From positions 1,674,001 to 1,738,000 of the forward strand of contig OY744470.1 of NCBI GenBank assembly GCA_963556145.1: a stretch of DNA of 64,000 bases. Reading direction: 5' to 3'. The DNA comes from Hygrocybe punicea (lineage: Eukaryota; Basidiomycota; Agaricomycetes; Agaricales; Hygrophoraceae). Positions 1 to 11,189 of the stretch are shown here, piece by piece. The number at the start of each line of letters is the position of its first letter. Positions within the stretch are counted from its first letter, which is position 1. Position numbers and translations under genes: made by a program. A model generated the notes under the pieces. It ran no database searches, was not told the origin of the DNA, and saw only the letters and a list, made by a program, of their open reading frames with translations.

Positions 1-190
1 CATTATCAATGAAGAAAAGTAAACAGACCTCGTTGCGCATGCCAACTTGAAACAATGCGGTTGCTTGTTGTTGGGACGTCAGACTAGGTCCAGCCATAGG
101 TGCATTAGGCGGCGTCGCTGCTTCCGGTTGCAATTGGGTCGTATTGCCTGTCTCGCGATTCTGTTTTCGAGCCATATCAGAGATAGCCAT
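1..190 (-). CDS. 5' end of an unknown gene (partial)
   Basis: A minus-strand reading frame opens with ATG at 188-190 (protein begins MAISDMARKQNRETGN). It is rich in Gln, Pro, Ala and Thr and runs to about position 29, where a GT donor (GTCTGTTT on the minus strand) appears to end exon 1. The remainder lies beyond the window. It is divergent from the Crinkler gene that starts at 397, so the two may share the roughly 200-bp spacer as promoter. I recognise no domain. The low-complexity composition is compatible with a disordered N-terminus. The alternative is a chance open frame. Confidence 0.35.
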   Translation of the reverse strand, partial: MAISDMARKQNRETGNTTQLQPEAATPPNAPMAGPSLTSQQQATALFQVGMRNEVCLLFFIDN

Positions 191-396
191 CAGCGGGACA
201 GGACAATACACAGACGTTGTTGTCAGTCATAGCGACATCCAGATTGGAAGCTGAAATGCTGGGCTGAGGCTTTGTCGACATTTCCCCTTGCGATTGGGGC
301 GTAGTGTCCATCGAAGTCACAGTGGGAGTTTGGGCTGGGAATTCTGTTTTTCGAGGCAAAATGAGAAGCGCAACATCTTCCATTCCCAACACCACT

Positions 397-3300
397 ATGT
401 CTGACGGTTCAATTCAACTGTGGTGCCTCGTTGATGGCGAGTCCAAGCCCTTCAAGGTCACATCACAGACGGATAGCGACATCCACGACCTCAAGAAGTT
501 CACCATCGACGAGAAGAAGCACGGTGCTCTTGGCAGCATCGATCCCTCAGATCTTGTGCTTTGGAAGGTGCGCATAAAGGCTGCGAATCCAGGTTTAAAC
601 ACTGCAACTAATTGTCGCTAGCTCAACGAACCGATTCCTATCAAACCAAAAGCCGACTTTATCAAACGTGTACAGAAACTTGGTGCTAATACCTTTGTCG
701 AGTTGGAAGAGACGGATCTTGTGTCGGAGCACTTCCCCACTCCTCCAATGAATCATTTGCACATTTTCGTGCAGTTGCCACCTGGTGAGTCTCATGCCGG
801 CAGTGTCCTTCGTGTTCATGCCTTGTTGACCCGCCGTTTTGCATCTCCTCACCTGGACGTTCTCACGACATATAAAGGTGGGTTCCACTTACTCGATTTA
901 CAACCGTGCTTGTTTCATGATATTTTGTATTCCATTTTGACGTAGATCAGGGCGTCAGTAAACGAGCTCGTTTGGACAATTACCAGATGCCGAAGACTCC
1001 TCCGCCCAACGAGAATCAAGCCGATCCATATCAAGATGGTTAGTTATATTCTTTTTACCTGTAATAACACCTGAACTTTGTTTGGCAGGTACACCTCCGA
1101 AGCTAAAAAAAAAAGACACTCAAACTAAGTTGGTCGAGGCGTTCGCACCCTTTCAAGACTCTATCCGATCTCTCGCTAAGGGGGATTTGGACATGTATAT
1201 CGAGAAGGTCATCTCATCCAATCCAATACTTCTCCTTCATGGCCTAGGGAAGGACGCCGATACGGAGCGAATTAAAAAGTTGTTTATCCACGATACTATG
1301 TTTGTGCTTTTGAGCATTTACCTCGCAAGACGATAGCTAACCTAATCACGGTTCCTGTGAGTCATTTATTCAACACCTCCGGTGCGGGTAAAACTCGTCT
1401 TGCGCTGAATGGTCTGTGCCATCACTGGGGACTTTATATTTCATGCAAAACCAGTGTAAAGGCTGCATCTGGCTCCCGGGATTTCGAGGAGGCAACTCAA
1501 ATATTGACGCAAATGAGCACTTGGAACCGAGGCGAGGACGAATGTCACATTCTGGCGAACGAAGCGGCTGCATATCGTGTTTTTGCGATGTTATTCTGCG
1601 CGCGCATCTTTGTCCTCGGACAGTTTGTCAACTATCTTCCACCCCAGATAGATCCAGTGACGGCTCGAACGAGATGGGTTTTGCTTCAAGCTTTCCCCGC
1701 ATGCTTGCCGCCGTACTCTTCTGATATCTTTGTCGAAGTCTTTAAGGCAATTCGTGCGGCCCGAACCGACGATATGCTAAACATTTCCCAGACTACGCTT
1801 CGACAATGTTTCACTCATACACGCCTCTTTCCTCAGACGACGAGCGCACCTTTATTCGCTGTGGTCGACGAAGCCCAAGAGGCTGCTAAAATATTCAGTG
1901 ACTTTTTCCGAGCCACTTCTGAGGGCTCAAGGACGGAATCCCGCCCCATTCTCCACCCGTTGTATCGGTCTTTAACGGATTCTCACTTCTTCAGCGGAAT
2001 TATCATCGCTCGGACGGGATTGTCGATGGATCTCGTACAGACTGCGACATCGTCTTTCTCTATGAAGTTAGTGGGAGCGAGCACGGAGCACCCACGGGTT
2101 TTCACCGACACTGGCAGTTGGGACGACAAAATCAGACAGGAATGCTACGTCCGCCAGTATCTCACATTTTCTGATAATGACTCAGATCGGCGCTTGATGG
2201 AGCGTATTCTGTATTGGTTTTCGGGGCGGTATGTCGATTGTTTGGTATTGTATTGGTCAATTGATTGCTGATTCTCAGTTTCAAGATACCGCTCGACAGC
2301 CAGCCTCATCGAGCTTTTGCTCCACTCGGAAAATGTGCCGAGCCACCGTGTCCTGACCGCTTTTGCCAAACACGTGACTGGGGGTTTCCAGATCACAGAT
2401 GCAATTGATTTGGAGGAGAAGGAGGAGACGATTTCCAGCGACCTGATGAATAGGATAACGGAATACGGAGCCATTGCTCCGGTGAAGCGTCTTTTTGAAG
2501 AACAGGGCAGTAAGTAACCCAATCTCGGATCAATTATCAGGTTCAGTGCTAACCTATATTCATTAGAAAAAGAATTGATACAAACCTAGTCAATGTTCTG
2601 ATGCGGTGGAGAATTGGAAGTCAGGTCACCGCTCTTTCCATCGGAGGTGCCATGCATGACTTGATTATGTTCGGGGTGGGCCACCTCAGAAACCACAATC
2701 TCGATTTCTCGCCGGGTAGCAACTTCCCTGTGTACATTGACGAACCTTTGGTAGTTCTCGCTCTCAGTTCGGTCTTTGAGGAGCATGAGTGGACAACGCG
2801 ACGGGCTTGGATCAAGAACTCACTCAGCACAGCTCGCAATCAATCGTCTATCGGCTATATCTCGGAAGAGGTAGCACTGGTGGTGCTCGTGGAGAAATTT
2901 GGTGGCGAACCCACTGTTTTACGTGAAGTCTTCGACTTTCCCTCGTCGTCACCCCTGGCATCGAGGAAGGTTCGTTTGGTCACGCTGAAGCGGAACGCCT
3001 TAGACGTCATGCAGTGCAACCCAGTTTCATGGAAGACAGGCAGTTCCGATCGCTTTGGGTTCAAGGCTCAAAGCCCCACCGATGTTCTTAACTTTTTACA
3101 GGACCCCCGGGGGAAAGCTTTCCTTTTTCCAGACAACCACATGGACCCGGACCTGATCTGCTTCCTGCAAGATGAAGAGACAGCCGAATTGATGTTGGTC
3201 GTTCTGCAAGCGAAAAGTAAACCTCATATGGATGCAAAGACCTGGGCACTGGCCTTTGATTCTGTTGAACCGAATTTTTTCTATACGGTCGTGGTATGCT

Positions 3301-3678
3301 TCGATTTGGTGTGATCTTGATATCCCCCCTGATCTAACATTTATGCAGAAAGACGAAAGGAGGGTTCAATATGCCCCGAAGTCGTACCCTGGCCTGATTG
3401 ATGATATAGACGCATTCTTAAAGGCTGCATTAGGGTTGGAGGTGTACCAAGAAGCTGCCAACGAGTACCGAAAGAAACTCCGCAGCTCAACAGCTGCTGT
3501 TCCAACGCAGCGCCATGTGCCCAGATTTTTGCGTGTTGTTCTGTCACCTGATAAAGAACTTCAACACTTAGCTCAGGTATCCTCATCGAACAGTGTAGCC
3601 TTCAGGTGGGATGCAGTGGAGGAATATGCTGGTTCAATGGCAAATAGTTTTCATACACAATCAAGTGTTGTACAGTAG
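397..3678 (+). CDS. Crinkler-type protein: CRN header, P-loop NTPase, REase-like domain
   Basis: The N-terminus (IQLWCLVDGESKPFKV, later DLVLWK and HIFVQLP) matches the ubiquitin-like CRN header of Crinkler proteins. A linker with RLDNYQMPKTPPPNENQADP follows, which is usual after the header. Next come a P-loop (SGAGKTRLALNGLC), a Walker B (LFAVVDEAQ), and a C-terminal stretch with PDLICFL ... LVVLQAKSK, which fits a PD-(D/E/Q)xK nuclease core. Likely exons: 397-567, 622 to about 782 or 875, about 947-1038, 1089 to about 1299, about 1337-2229, 2279-2510, about 2567-3294, 3349-3678. Intron 568-621 is 54 nt and rejoins LVLWK to LNEPIPIKP in frame. The junction near 1300-1337 does not resolve cleanly by eye. 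In the family these proteins are thought to be nucleus-targeted, DNA-damaging or signalling proteins. Here no stop interrupts the likely exons. Confidence 0.8.
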
Positions 3679-3951
3679 TTGTAGTCATTAGGAAAATCTA
3701 TGTCTGTGCAGGCATAGTTTCTGGCAGAAGGAATTTGTTTTGGAAGTGGTTACAAGAAACAAATTTGCAAAATAGTGAGAAACTCAGTTTTTGGGGAAAA
3801 AGTGGGAAGGGGTTTTTTCAAACTCGAAAACAGTGTCCAGTCCTAATTGAGAAGTCAAATGAGCTGCGACTCCCAAGATATTAGGAGCCCAGCGATGCAT
3901 TAAGCGAAGTGGACTCCCAGTGATTTGGAGATGGGTGAGTTACTCACAGTT
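3679..3951. other. No gene seen
   Basis: This stretch lies between the Crinkler stop and the C-terminal remnant of the DIRS-like recombinase. It probably holds the 3' flank or terminal region of that element. Two copies of GACTCCCA-like words occur near 3868 and 3911, but I could not define a terminal repeat. Confidence 0.3.
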
Positions 3952-4639
3952 CTAGCAGGGTGGTAGCATTGCGTAGCACAAGAAGGGTTCCAGGATTGGC
4001 ATTCCCTGCATATATGGGGCCATGACTACTGCGTGTTGGTGTAGGTATGTCAGGATTGTGCCACTGGTCCACTGACCAATGGTTTTTACCACCTCAAAGG
4101 GAACACCTCATAGTAGGAGTTCAAGTGTGGCTCCAATGCAGATCCCATGTCCCTGGAAGGGAGGTATTTTGAGTGTTTTGCTGAGATCCTTCAGGCGTGA
4201 TATGAAAGCTAATCACATGAGAGGTCTAGTGAATGACATGGGTTTCAAAACCTGTGCAGGTTTTGATCACGGGTTTGTGTGGGTATGGGTACAGGTTGCC
4301 AAATCAGGACCTGCATCAAACCTGTACCCAAGCACAGATTGAATGGGTCACCAGCAGGTACAAGTGACTCCCCAATGACCTTGGAAAACATGGTCAGCAT
4401 TCATATTTTCACATTTAATTACTGATCATTTTGTACTTTTAGTTACAACTACAATCCCAACTGCAACCAAATTGCGTCCGCAACACATCAAACACACATG
4501 CCCAACAACCAACCATGATGGAAAATGATGCAGCGGGGAATGGTGCATCCACTCCCGCCATAGGTAAGTTTGTCTTATTAAATTTCTTTTATTTTACATT
4601 ACTAAACAACAAATGTGACTATGCGACTATGCCAGTGCC

Positions 4640-4815
4640 AAAGTCCACATCCAAACCTACACCCACATCCATGCATCCATGTCCAACGCCTACACCCATG
4701 CCCACATCTACGCCCACACCCACATCCACACCCATGCCCACGTCCACACCCACACCCATGTCCACCCACACCCATGTCCACACCCACACCCACGCCATCC
4801 CAACACCACACCAAA
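4640..4815. repeat. CCCACACCCATGTCCA-type minisatellite
   Basis: Degenerate 6- and 12-bp words (CCCACA, CCCATG, TCCACA) repeat for about 175 bp, leaving open frames on both strands that translate to His/Thr/Pro/Val-rich low-complexity strings. It lies inside the hAT-like element 4227-5113. Confidence 0.85.
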
Positions 4816-4876
4816 TGCCAACACCATGCCAAACAGCCTCTCAGCCAGACGAATCACGGCCGGAAGACACCCAAAT

Positions 4877-4931
4877 ACCTCGCAGAAGTGCACCGCAATG
4901 TCAATTAATGTTGGCGCAGCAACTGCGAGGT
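4877..4931. repeat. Palindromic module, copy 1
   Basis: ACCTCGCAG at the left and CTGCGAGGT at the right flank a centre with GTCAATTAATG. It belongs to the recurrent palindrome family seen also at 11134, 20750, 25257, 25402, 25499 and 35912. Confidence 0.7.
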
Positions 4932-6339
4932 ACCAAGAGGGTACAATGCAGCAGGTACGCATCATACCCATGTAGGATCATTGCAACCTGTGGAACACCC
5001 ACAGGGAACCTGCGGAACTTGAAGTATCGTACCTGTGGCGGTGGGTACGGGTTTCTGCGGGTATGGGTATGGGTAGCAAATTTCAATCTGTGATAAACCC
5101 ATGTCATTCGCTAGAGAGGTCAAAGTCCTTGAGGGTGGCACCATGCAAATAAAGGATCAGCTGGGGATGGGTGGTTGATGCTGAAGTGGTTATTGATGGC
5201 GGCCTCTGGATCAGATGGGCCTGGTTGTGTTGACCAGTATATATCCTTGCCTTCTTGTGAAGTCTTGGTGACTGGGATGTGGAAGACTGATACTTGGAGA
5301 TTGTTGCGATCTTTCCACCAAGTCATGTCAGAGTGTTTGACATGTATGTCAGGATTGAAGGCTTTTAAAGTGGGAACAGTAAGTTCACCAAGGCGAGATA
5401 CTGAGTAAGATACTGAGTAAAAGGTGGTTGTGAGGCAAGCATAGAAGGCAGCATTGAAAGGGAGCGTTAGGTCCAGTTCATTCTTGGCCATTGCTAGAAA
5501 TTGGGTGGTGACAGGTTCCCTCTTGGCATCAATGGATGTGGGAGGAGTGAGGGAAATAGTGCCATCAAGGGCCACTTTTATCTCTGGGTGATTGGCACAC
5601 AATGGCTGGCCATGGAGAATGTGCCATGCACAGACAGCCAAGACATAGTTGGCCAGAGTCTTTCCAGAGTAAACTCCGGCACAGTTAGCAATGAAGGCAA
5701 GGACTAGGATAGGGCTGGCTGGATGTTGTTGAGGTTCAGGAATGCTGCGGAGATCACAGAACCGGTGAAATGCCAGAAGTCCTGCACCATATCCAGCCTG
5801 AGTGCCTTGAGCCCAGGATACACTGATGACCTCTAGAATTCGGTCTAGGTCAGCATCAGTGATGTGGAGAGTGTGTCCGTTAGCGTTATGTGCTGTATGT
5901 GTCCAAGCTGGGACCAATGGCCAGAGATGGTCTTGGGCAAGGCAGTGAGGATGAAGCAGTGAGGTGAGAGGGGGCCAACCCAAGTTGATATGGTTGTGGG
6001 CTGGAAGGAATTGGGGCCAGGGGTGGATTGAAGGGTGGATCAACCAGACCATTAGCCTCAGAGGGCTCGCAGATCAGTCTCAAAGTCAGTGGGCTGTTTC
6101 TGTGGGGGACCAGGATTCCTGAGAGAATTTGCAATGAGCTTGGTGGTTGGTTTGGGGTATCGGCCCTCTCAGAGCAGCTTGAGCTCAATGTCTGAATATG
6201 GTAGGGTTGCATCAATGATGAAGTGGTCGAGACTGGCTGGTATTTCAAAGGGGGGTAGGAGGAGGTGGTAGGGAGGATAGATGGCCCAGGAGGGGCCATC
6301 AGCTGGGTTGGATTTGCTGGGGATGTAGGTTCCATGGAT

Positions 6340-7754
6340 CAAGACAATGGAATCACAAGACTCAATGAAGTTGTGTATGAGTTTAAATATGTCATTGGTG
6401 GCTGTATTCCTGCTGTGGCCATTTGGCCAGCCTTCAATGACTCCCATGTTGTCCATGAATAATTCAAAGTCCTGGCCAGTTGTTGCAGACCAAGTGACTG
6501 ATTGAGGAGTTCAAATCCCAGGGCCTCTGCCCAGCCGATGTTGCATTTACCATCAAGGGTCTTCCATCCTGGAATGAGGCGCCAAGCACGCCAGCAGCCA
6601 GCCATGATGATTCCAATGCCAATGCCTGAACTGGCATCTGAGAAGGCACTGAGATCTGTGAGGTGGACAGGGCTTGGGATTTTCCAGCCAAGGAATGGTT
6701 GGCCCAGCTTGGTGCACCACCATTGCAGGTCTGCATGGATCATTTGGTCAGTGTGGCGTGGCATGAGAGGACGGTCACCATAGATGCCAAGCATGTTCTC
6801 CAGGCCAGTGAGGTAGGCATGGCCTGGAGGGACCACCAGGGATGCATGAAGGAGCTTTCTGTAGATTTTTTGTACATCACCAAGGGTGTGGGTAGGTGAG
6901 TGCTCCCATTCAACAATTGAGGCGATGTATTTCTTTGGTGGAAGGAAGACCGTGAGTGTTTCCAGGTTTCATTCCAGGCTGATTAATGTCATTGTCAAAG
7001 CAAAGGGCAGGTCCTTGGATTTCTCCCAGCGGATACCAAGCTGGTCAGACAGGCAATCAATGTCATTGAAAGTGTAGGTGAAGCATTGGTCCTCAGAGGA
7101 GCGGGGTGAGCAGGATGATAAGTCGAGGCAGGGGGAAGAGTAGTCTTCGTCAAATTCTTCAAGGGTGTCATCAGGAAAGACTCTACCACCAAACCAGAGG
7201 TGCCCACCATTGTGATGTTGGCCACAGGGGGCAATGTCAGCATGCCAGTCTCTGTGGTGCATGTTGTATTCCCAGAGGTGCTCTTGAAGGATCTGGAAGA
7301 AGATGTGGTCGTTGACCCATTTGGAGAGATGTGCCATCCCATGGCAATGGAATAGCTCAGTGCCTGCATCACTGACAGGGCCATACACTCCAGCAGATGG
7401 TGCAACCCCAAAGCAGGTGGCAGTGTTGATGCAGAATTCATCGGCAGCCAGTCAGACAATGGCACCTGGCCATTGGAAGCAGTGCAGGGGGATGGTCTGG
7501 TATGCCTCTGCCACATCTCTTGTGACTACCTGAGAGCCAGGGGGAAGGCGTGAGATGAGTAAGGATACAATTGAGAAAGTCCCCCAGGTGCTGGGGAAGC
7601 AGTCCGAGTTGATCTGGGAGTTGATAGAGGGGCTTGGGAATTTTGATGAGGTCTTATGAGGGATTGAATAGTTTTGTACGTTGTGGAAGTGATTCGGTTG
7701 GCCTGGTTTGGGTATGATGCCAAAGGGGGCCATCTGGAAGGGGCCAATGAGCAT
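6340..7754 (-). pseudogene. Reverse transcriptase and RNase H-like segments of the DIRS-like element
   Basis: Minus-strand frames give VVTRDVAEAYQTIPLHC (palm motif A, Asp present). Further down is KWVNDHIFFQIL, which is the YxDD-like catalytic box with the first Asp changed to Asn (AAC, complement of 7311-7313; CpG context). An RNase H-like stretch follows (HLTDLSAFSDASSGIGIG, GWAEALGFELLN). The parts lie in different frames with stops between, so it is not functional. It sits between the gag-like segment and the recombinase as expected for this class. Confidence 0.7.
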
Positions 7755-7985
7755 CTCGAGAGTTGACTAAGAGAAGGGGTGCAGGTATCAGCCTTTGGAC
7801 AGCTCTTTGGATACAATTTTTTGGAATTCGGAACTATGTTCAATGATGGGTCTGTGTTGGGTGGAGCTTGGGTGCATGAAATGGTAGGTATCTCAAGATT
7901 AAAACTGTATCACATACTTCAAGGGAGGTGATCATAGCAAGGCCAGATGTTAGTTGAATGGAGTAGTGCTTCCCAAGCATCTGCT

Positions 7986-8222
7986 TTATAGGGAGTGAGG
8001 GCTTGATGCCTTCTGCCCTCGAGGACAGCCTTGTGTGCTATGAGTGGTATGACCACATCCAGAGCAGAGGTGATGACTGTCGTGGTGGGTGCTGGTGCAG
8101 CCAACCATGCATTGGAAGTCGACACAGATGGGGTGGCCCTTGCGGAGTACAAGGGACTTGTTGATGCACTGTGTGAGTGCAAGGTTGAGTCCATCCCAGG
8201 TATGCATTGCAGTGCATTCCAC
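7986..8222 (-). pseudogene. Gag-like zinc-knuckle segment of the DIRS-like element
   Basis: In one minus-strand frame the protein contains ICVDFQCMVGCTSTHHD followed by CSGCGHTTHSTQGC, a perfect C-x2-C-x4-H-x4-C knuckle, then PRGQKA. This Cys/His arrangement is familiar from nucleocapsid-like ORFs upstream of fungal tyrosine-recombinase retroelements. The neighbouring frames 8365-7919 are overlaps. The segment is upstream of the reverse transcriptase on the same strand. There is no intact start, and the 5' part appears decayed. Confidence 0.6.
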
Positions 8223-8454
8223 AATTCTGTGGGGGTGGCAACCCAGGCATATGGTGCAGGCAGAGTAGCACCCACTGCCTGTGCCTGCCCAAAAATACGA
8301 CTTCTTTTCCAGACATCCTCAGCTGTTGTGAGGCCAGGGTGGAGACCCAGACCTCCTGTGAGCATCGGTTAACCACTTATGCTCTTGGCTCCATCTGGAG
8401 GGGGAGACATTGCAAATGGTGCTGTGGGCTGAACTAATGTCATTTTCAGCCTAA

Positions 8455-8802
8455 GTGCATGGGTGCATAGGGTGCAGGTGCGGAGGAGCATGTGTGGAGC
8501 AAATAACATCTGACAGGGAGATCTATCAAGCGGTTATGGTTGCAATCACCACTTGTGAGAACATTGTCATCAATGGTGGAGATGACATTGAAGATGGAAT
8601 TCAAACCCCAACTGACCCTCACCCAACTCATCGTGATGCACTCAAGGTGGTATCGACCATCCATAGATATATAGAGGACTTGAACAACCCAATTGCACAG
8701 AAGATGGAAGCACTTTTGGCATCTTTCAACATGAAGATTCATATTGACAAGAGCAGGGGCATGCAAACCACTCTTCTAACTGACTTTTTCCAGAGGTCTT
8801 AA
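8455..8802 (+). pseudogene. Transposase C-terminal remnant (Tigger/pogo-like)
   Basis: The translated segment contains DREIYQAVMVAITTCENI, GGDDIEDG, ALKVVSTIHRYIEDL and EALLASFNMKIHID, ending in TTLLTDFFQRS. The acidic linker, the LEALLASF helix and a short LTDFF-type tail recall the C-terminal ends of CENP-B/pogo (Tigger) DDE transposases from fungi. No catalytic DDE region is upstream on this strand, where the DIRS-like element ends, so this is a fragment. Attribution rests on remembered family pattern only. Confidence 0.5.
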
Positions 8803-8989
8803 CCTCTATCCTTCAAATGAGCATCCACTTCAAATTCCATTGGTTGCATTCTTTAACTAGAAATACACAGTCTATCATGTTATTTTTTTTGTGATTTTTC
8901 AAATGATATTTGGCCTCACTCCTCAAAGTCCATACTCCCTGATAACCCATACCCTTGGCTATCCACTGAGCGGTATGAGTTATGAGGGA

Positions 8990-9415
8990 GTCAACTGTAA
9001 GATGGTTCAGGCTGGTGTTATTAGGATATATCCTGAGATGGTCTAGGCTGGTGCTATCAAGATATATCCTAGCCCAGCTGGGATGGTCCAGGCTGATATT
9101 TTCAAGATATATTCTGGCCCAGTAGGATGGTCCAGGCTGATATTGTCAGGATATATCCTAGCTCAACTGGGATGGTCTAGGCTGACATTCTCAGGATATA
9201 TCTTGGCCAAAATGTGATGGCCTAGGTATATTGAGTCAGGACATATCCTGACCCAACTGGAATGACCCAGGTTTATCAAGTTGGGATATATCCTGGCCCA
9301 GCTGACATGGTCCAGGCTGATATTCTCCCCAGCCAACTGGGACTGGTCTAGGCTGGTGCTTTTAGGATATATCCTGGGCCAGCTGAAATGGTCCAGGCTG
9401 ATGTTTTCAGGTTTA
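8990..9415. repeat. Minisatellite of about 47 bp, roughly nine units
   Basis: The block TCAGGATATATCCTGGCCCA + ACTGGGATGGTCCAGGCTGATAT recurs with substitutions; palindromic AGGATATATCCT cores occur near 9021, 9057, 9101, 9148, 9191, 9238, 9286 and 9364. No coding is seen. Confidence 0.85.
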
Positions 9416-11020
9416 TATATACCATCCTAATTACCCTCCTAATTATAACAATGTTGGTAACATCAACATTCAATTTATGCTGTCAATTCAATACTTTTTT
9501 TCTTTTATTCATTCATACTTCAACCTCCTCCTCAGCATCTTCTACCTCCCAGTATGGCTTGCTTGTCTTCTTCTTGATGGCAGTTTACCACGCAACTCCT
9601 GTCTAACCTGTGATGGTTGTTTTCCTTCCTTGCAATGTGAACCAGTAATGACAAAGCCCATTAGCACATCAGTTTGTAAAGTGTGATGGCTTCTTGATAA
9701 GGATGTCCCTGTTCTGAGAAATAGATCTTAACTCAAAAAATTTGTGAGGATCTTCTTCAATATCCTTCCAGTGTGCAGTGGAAGTTTCAGTATAAAACAG
9801 CTGCAAACAAGATTATTATTCAAAAGAATCTGACAGTATTTTCAGAACCTATCCCAAACCAATTTGACAAAGTTATAGATCACCATCCACACAACCACAG
9901 GATCAGCTTCAACTCTCTTCTCAGGCTGATATGGATATTTTTCATCATCACAATTTGTGACAGCCCAGGGTGACAGCTTGGAATTTTCATCTTCCTTCTC
10001 TTCAATTTTGTTTGAATGTTTGCTTACATGGAATACCTTGATAAAATACCTTTGTAAAATGACTGGGCAAATTCACATCACTCATCATAAAAGTTATTAT
10101 CCCTCCATTTAGAAAAATACCTTGAGAATTCAGCTGTTGAATCACCATTATCCTTCTCAACATGACTTTCTGACTCCTGGAAATCTCCTACTTTCTTCTT
10201 ATTTTATTGGGATTGTTGCCCATTCTTAAACCAATTGGCAATTTTCTACTGAAGATTAATACATCAGCATGAAAAGCAGCATTATCAAAATGGCACAAAA
10301 CTTGTCAAGAATGTCATTGTCATCAGGTGAAAGTGGTTTTGTTGGCTCTCTTCCTCTCCTTTTGAAGCTGGTGCAACTCTTTGATGTTCAAAGTTTTTTC
10401 TTATTTTCATTGTTTGTGGTAGAGAGATATTTGTTATAGTGAGCTTTGAGTATTGCCTGAATTTCCCAGGCTATTGTTTGTGCAGTATGTAGTAGATTAG
10501 AGAGTGAGAGTGAGATAAGAGAGATCAGAGAGACCAGAGAGACCAAAGTGAACTTCAGAAAGTTCAGAACCAAATATTCTGCAAGATTGCCAGTGGAGTA
10601 ACTCAGACCAAACCCATGACCCAGCAATTCCTGAGTGATGTGGCTAATTCCCACATCAAAAATCACATGTTTACAATCATGTGATGGTTCAATTTCATTT
10701 AAAAACCCTGAAACCTTCATATTTGTGAGTGCTCTTCCACTTCCACTTCACTCACCCCAGGAGAGAGAGCCAAATTTCTCTGCTTGATGCCAGGGCGCCA
10801 AAGTCCTGGTGAGGGTGCAGCTTGTGGATAGTTGCAGGCATTCATTTCTTGACATGTCACCAGTGGGGGGGATGGCCTCTCCACTATTCCTTGGGCATGG
10901 GTCCAGGGTGGGTGACTTCAAGGGTTCTATAGTAATGTAGTTGTAGTTTTTTTCTCAAAGCATATATTCAAGTTTGAGAGATATTATATATACCCCATGA
11001 TTTCCAGCACTGTATGGATA
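9416..11020. other. No gene seen
   Basis: AT-rich sequence with only short frames on both strands and no recognisable protein motif. Pieces such as the GAGAGA run near 10500-10545 and the CCCAGGAGAGAGAG stretch near 10756 may be transposon debris, but I could not pair them with other copies. Confidence 0.3.
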
Positions 11021-11133
11021 CACAATGGCATACTCCACGAGAAGTCAGCCATCTCCATTAGATCTTGAGGCCATCATCATTGCGGTCATGGTTGGATGTC
11101 AGTGGGGCCCACACCCAGTCAGACAGCCTACAT

Positions 11134-11187
11134 ACCTTGTGAAGCTGGCACACACATCAGTTGATGTAGTGGCATGTTTCGCGAGGT
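11134..11187. repeat. Palindromic module, copy 2
   Basis: ACCTTGTGAA left arm, CACATCAGTTGATGTAG centre and TTCGCGAGGT right arm. It stands at the left edge of a long low-complexity tract. Confidence 0.65.
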
Positions 11188-11189
11188 GT

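Larger units (their letters stand above)
4227..5113. mobile_element. Non-autonomous hAT-like element, 887 bp, exact 8-bp TSD
   Basis: The left end reads TAGTGAATGACATGGGTTT and the right end is its inverse (AAACCCATGTCATTCGCTA), with one TIR mismatch over 19 bp. The flanks carry the exact 8-bp duplication GAGAGGTC (4219-4226 and 5114-5121). An 8-bp duplication with TAGTG-like ends is typical of hAT elements. Subterminal DNA is built of GGGT/GGGTAT/ACCTGTG-type words. The interior has a short ATG-started segment with an intron-like GTAAGT (4564), a CCCACA-rich minisatellite and a palindrome (4877-4931). No transposase is present. It is inserted in the DIRS-like recombinase. Confidence 0.9.
3952..6052 (-). 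pseudogene. Tyrosine recombinase of the DIRS-like element, interrupted by a hAT-like insertion
   Basis: The N-terminal core-binding part (ADLDRILEVI ... GAGLLAFHRFCD) and the first catalytic Arg (SVSRLGELTVPT) read on the minus strand down to the TGA at 5120-5122. The hAT-like insertion 4227-5113 begins there. Beyond it, at 4226-3952, the same reading continues with GHGICIGATLELL, GVPFEVVKTIGQW and TYLHQHA. These correspond to the HxxR, Trp/His and nucleophilic Tyr regions. The HxxR arginine is Cys (TGC at 4138-4140). Stops at 5120-5122, 4213-4215 and 4108-4110 are TGA where family context calls for Arg CGA. The gene is clearly dead. Confidence 0.75.
3952..8376 (-). mobile_element. Decayed tyrosine-recombinase (DIRS-like) retroelement
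   Basis: Read on the minus strand, the order is a zinc-knuckle gag-like segment (8222-7986), reverse transcriptase (about 7754-6970), RNase H-like segment (about 6836-6340) and tyrosine recombinase (about 6052-3952). Reverse transcriptase, RNase H and a phage-integrase-type recombinase in one unit is the signature of DIRS-like elements. The coding parts are broken by frame changes and stops, and an 887-bp hAT-like element sits in the recombinase. I did not find the inverted or split terminal repeats, so the outer limits are only the coding limits. Confidence 0.75.

Noticed and set aside
4602..4975. His-rich frames resembling a metal-binding protein
   Set aside because: They arise from the CCCACA minisatellite inside a MITE.
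8990..9415. Possible CRISPR-like array
   Set aside because: Units are contiguous and degenerate without spacers, in a eukaryotic genome; it is a minisatellite.
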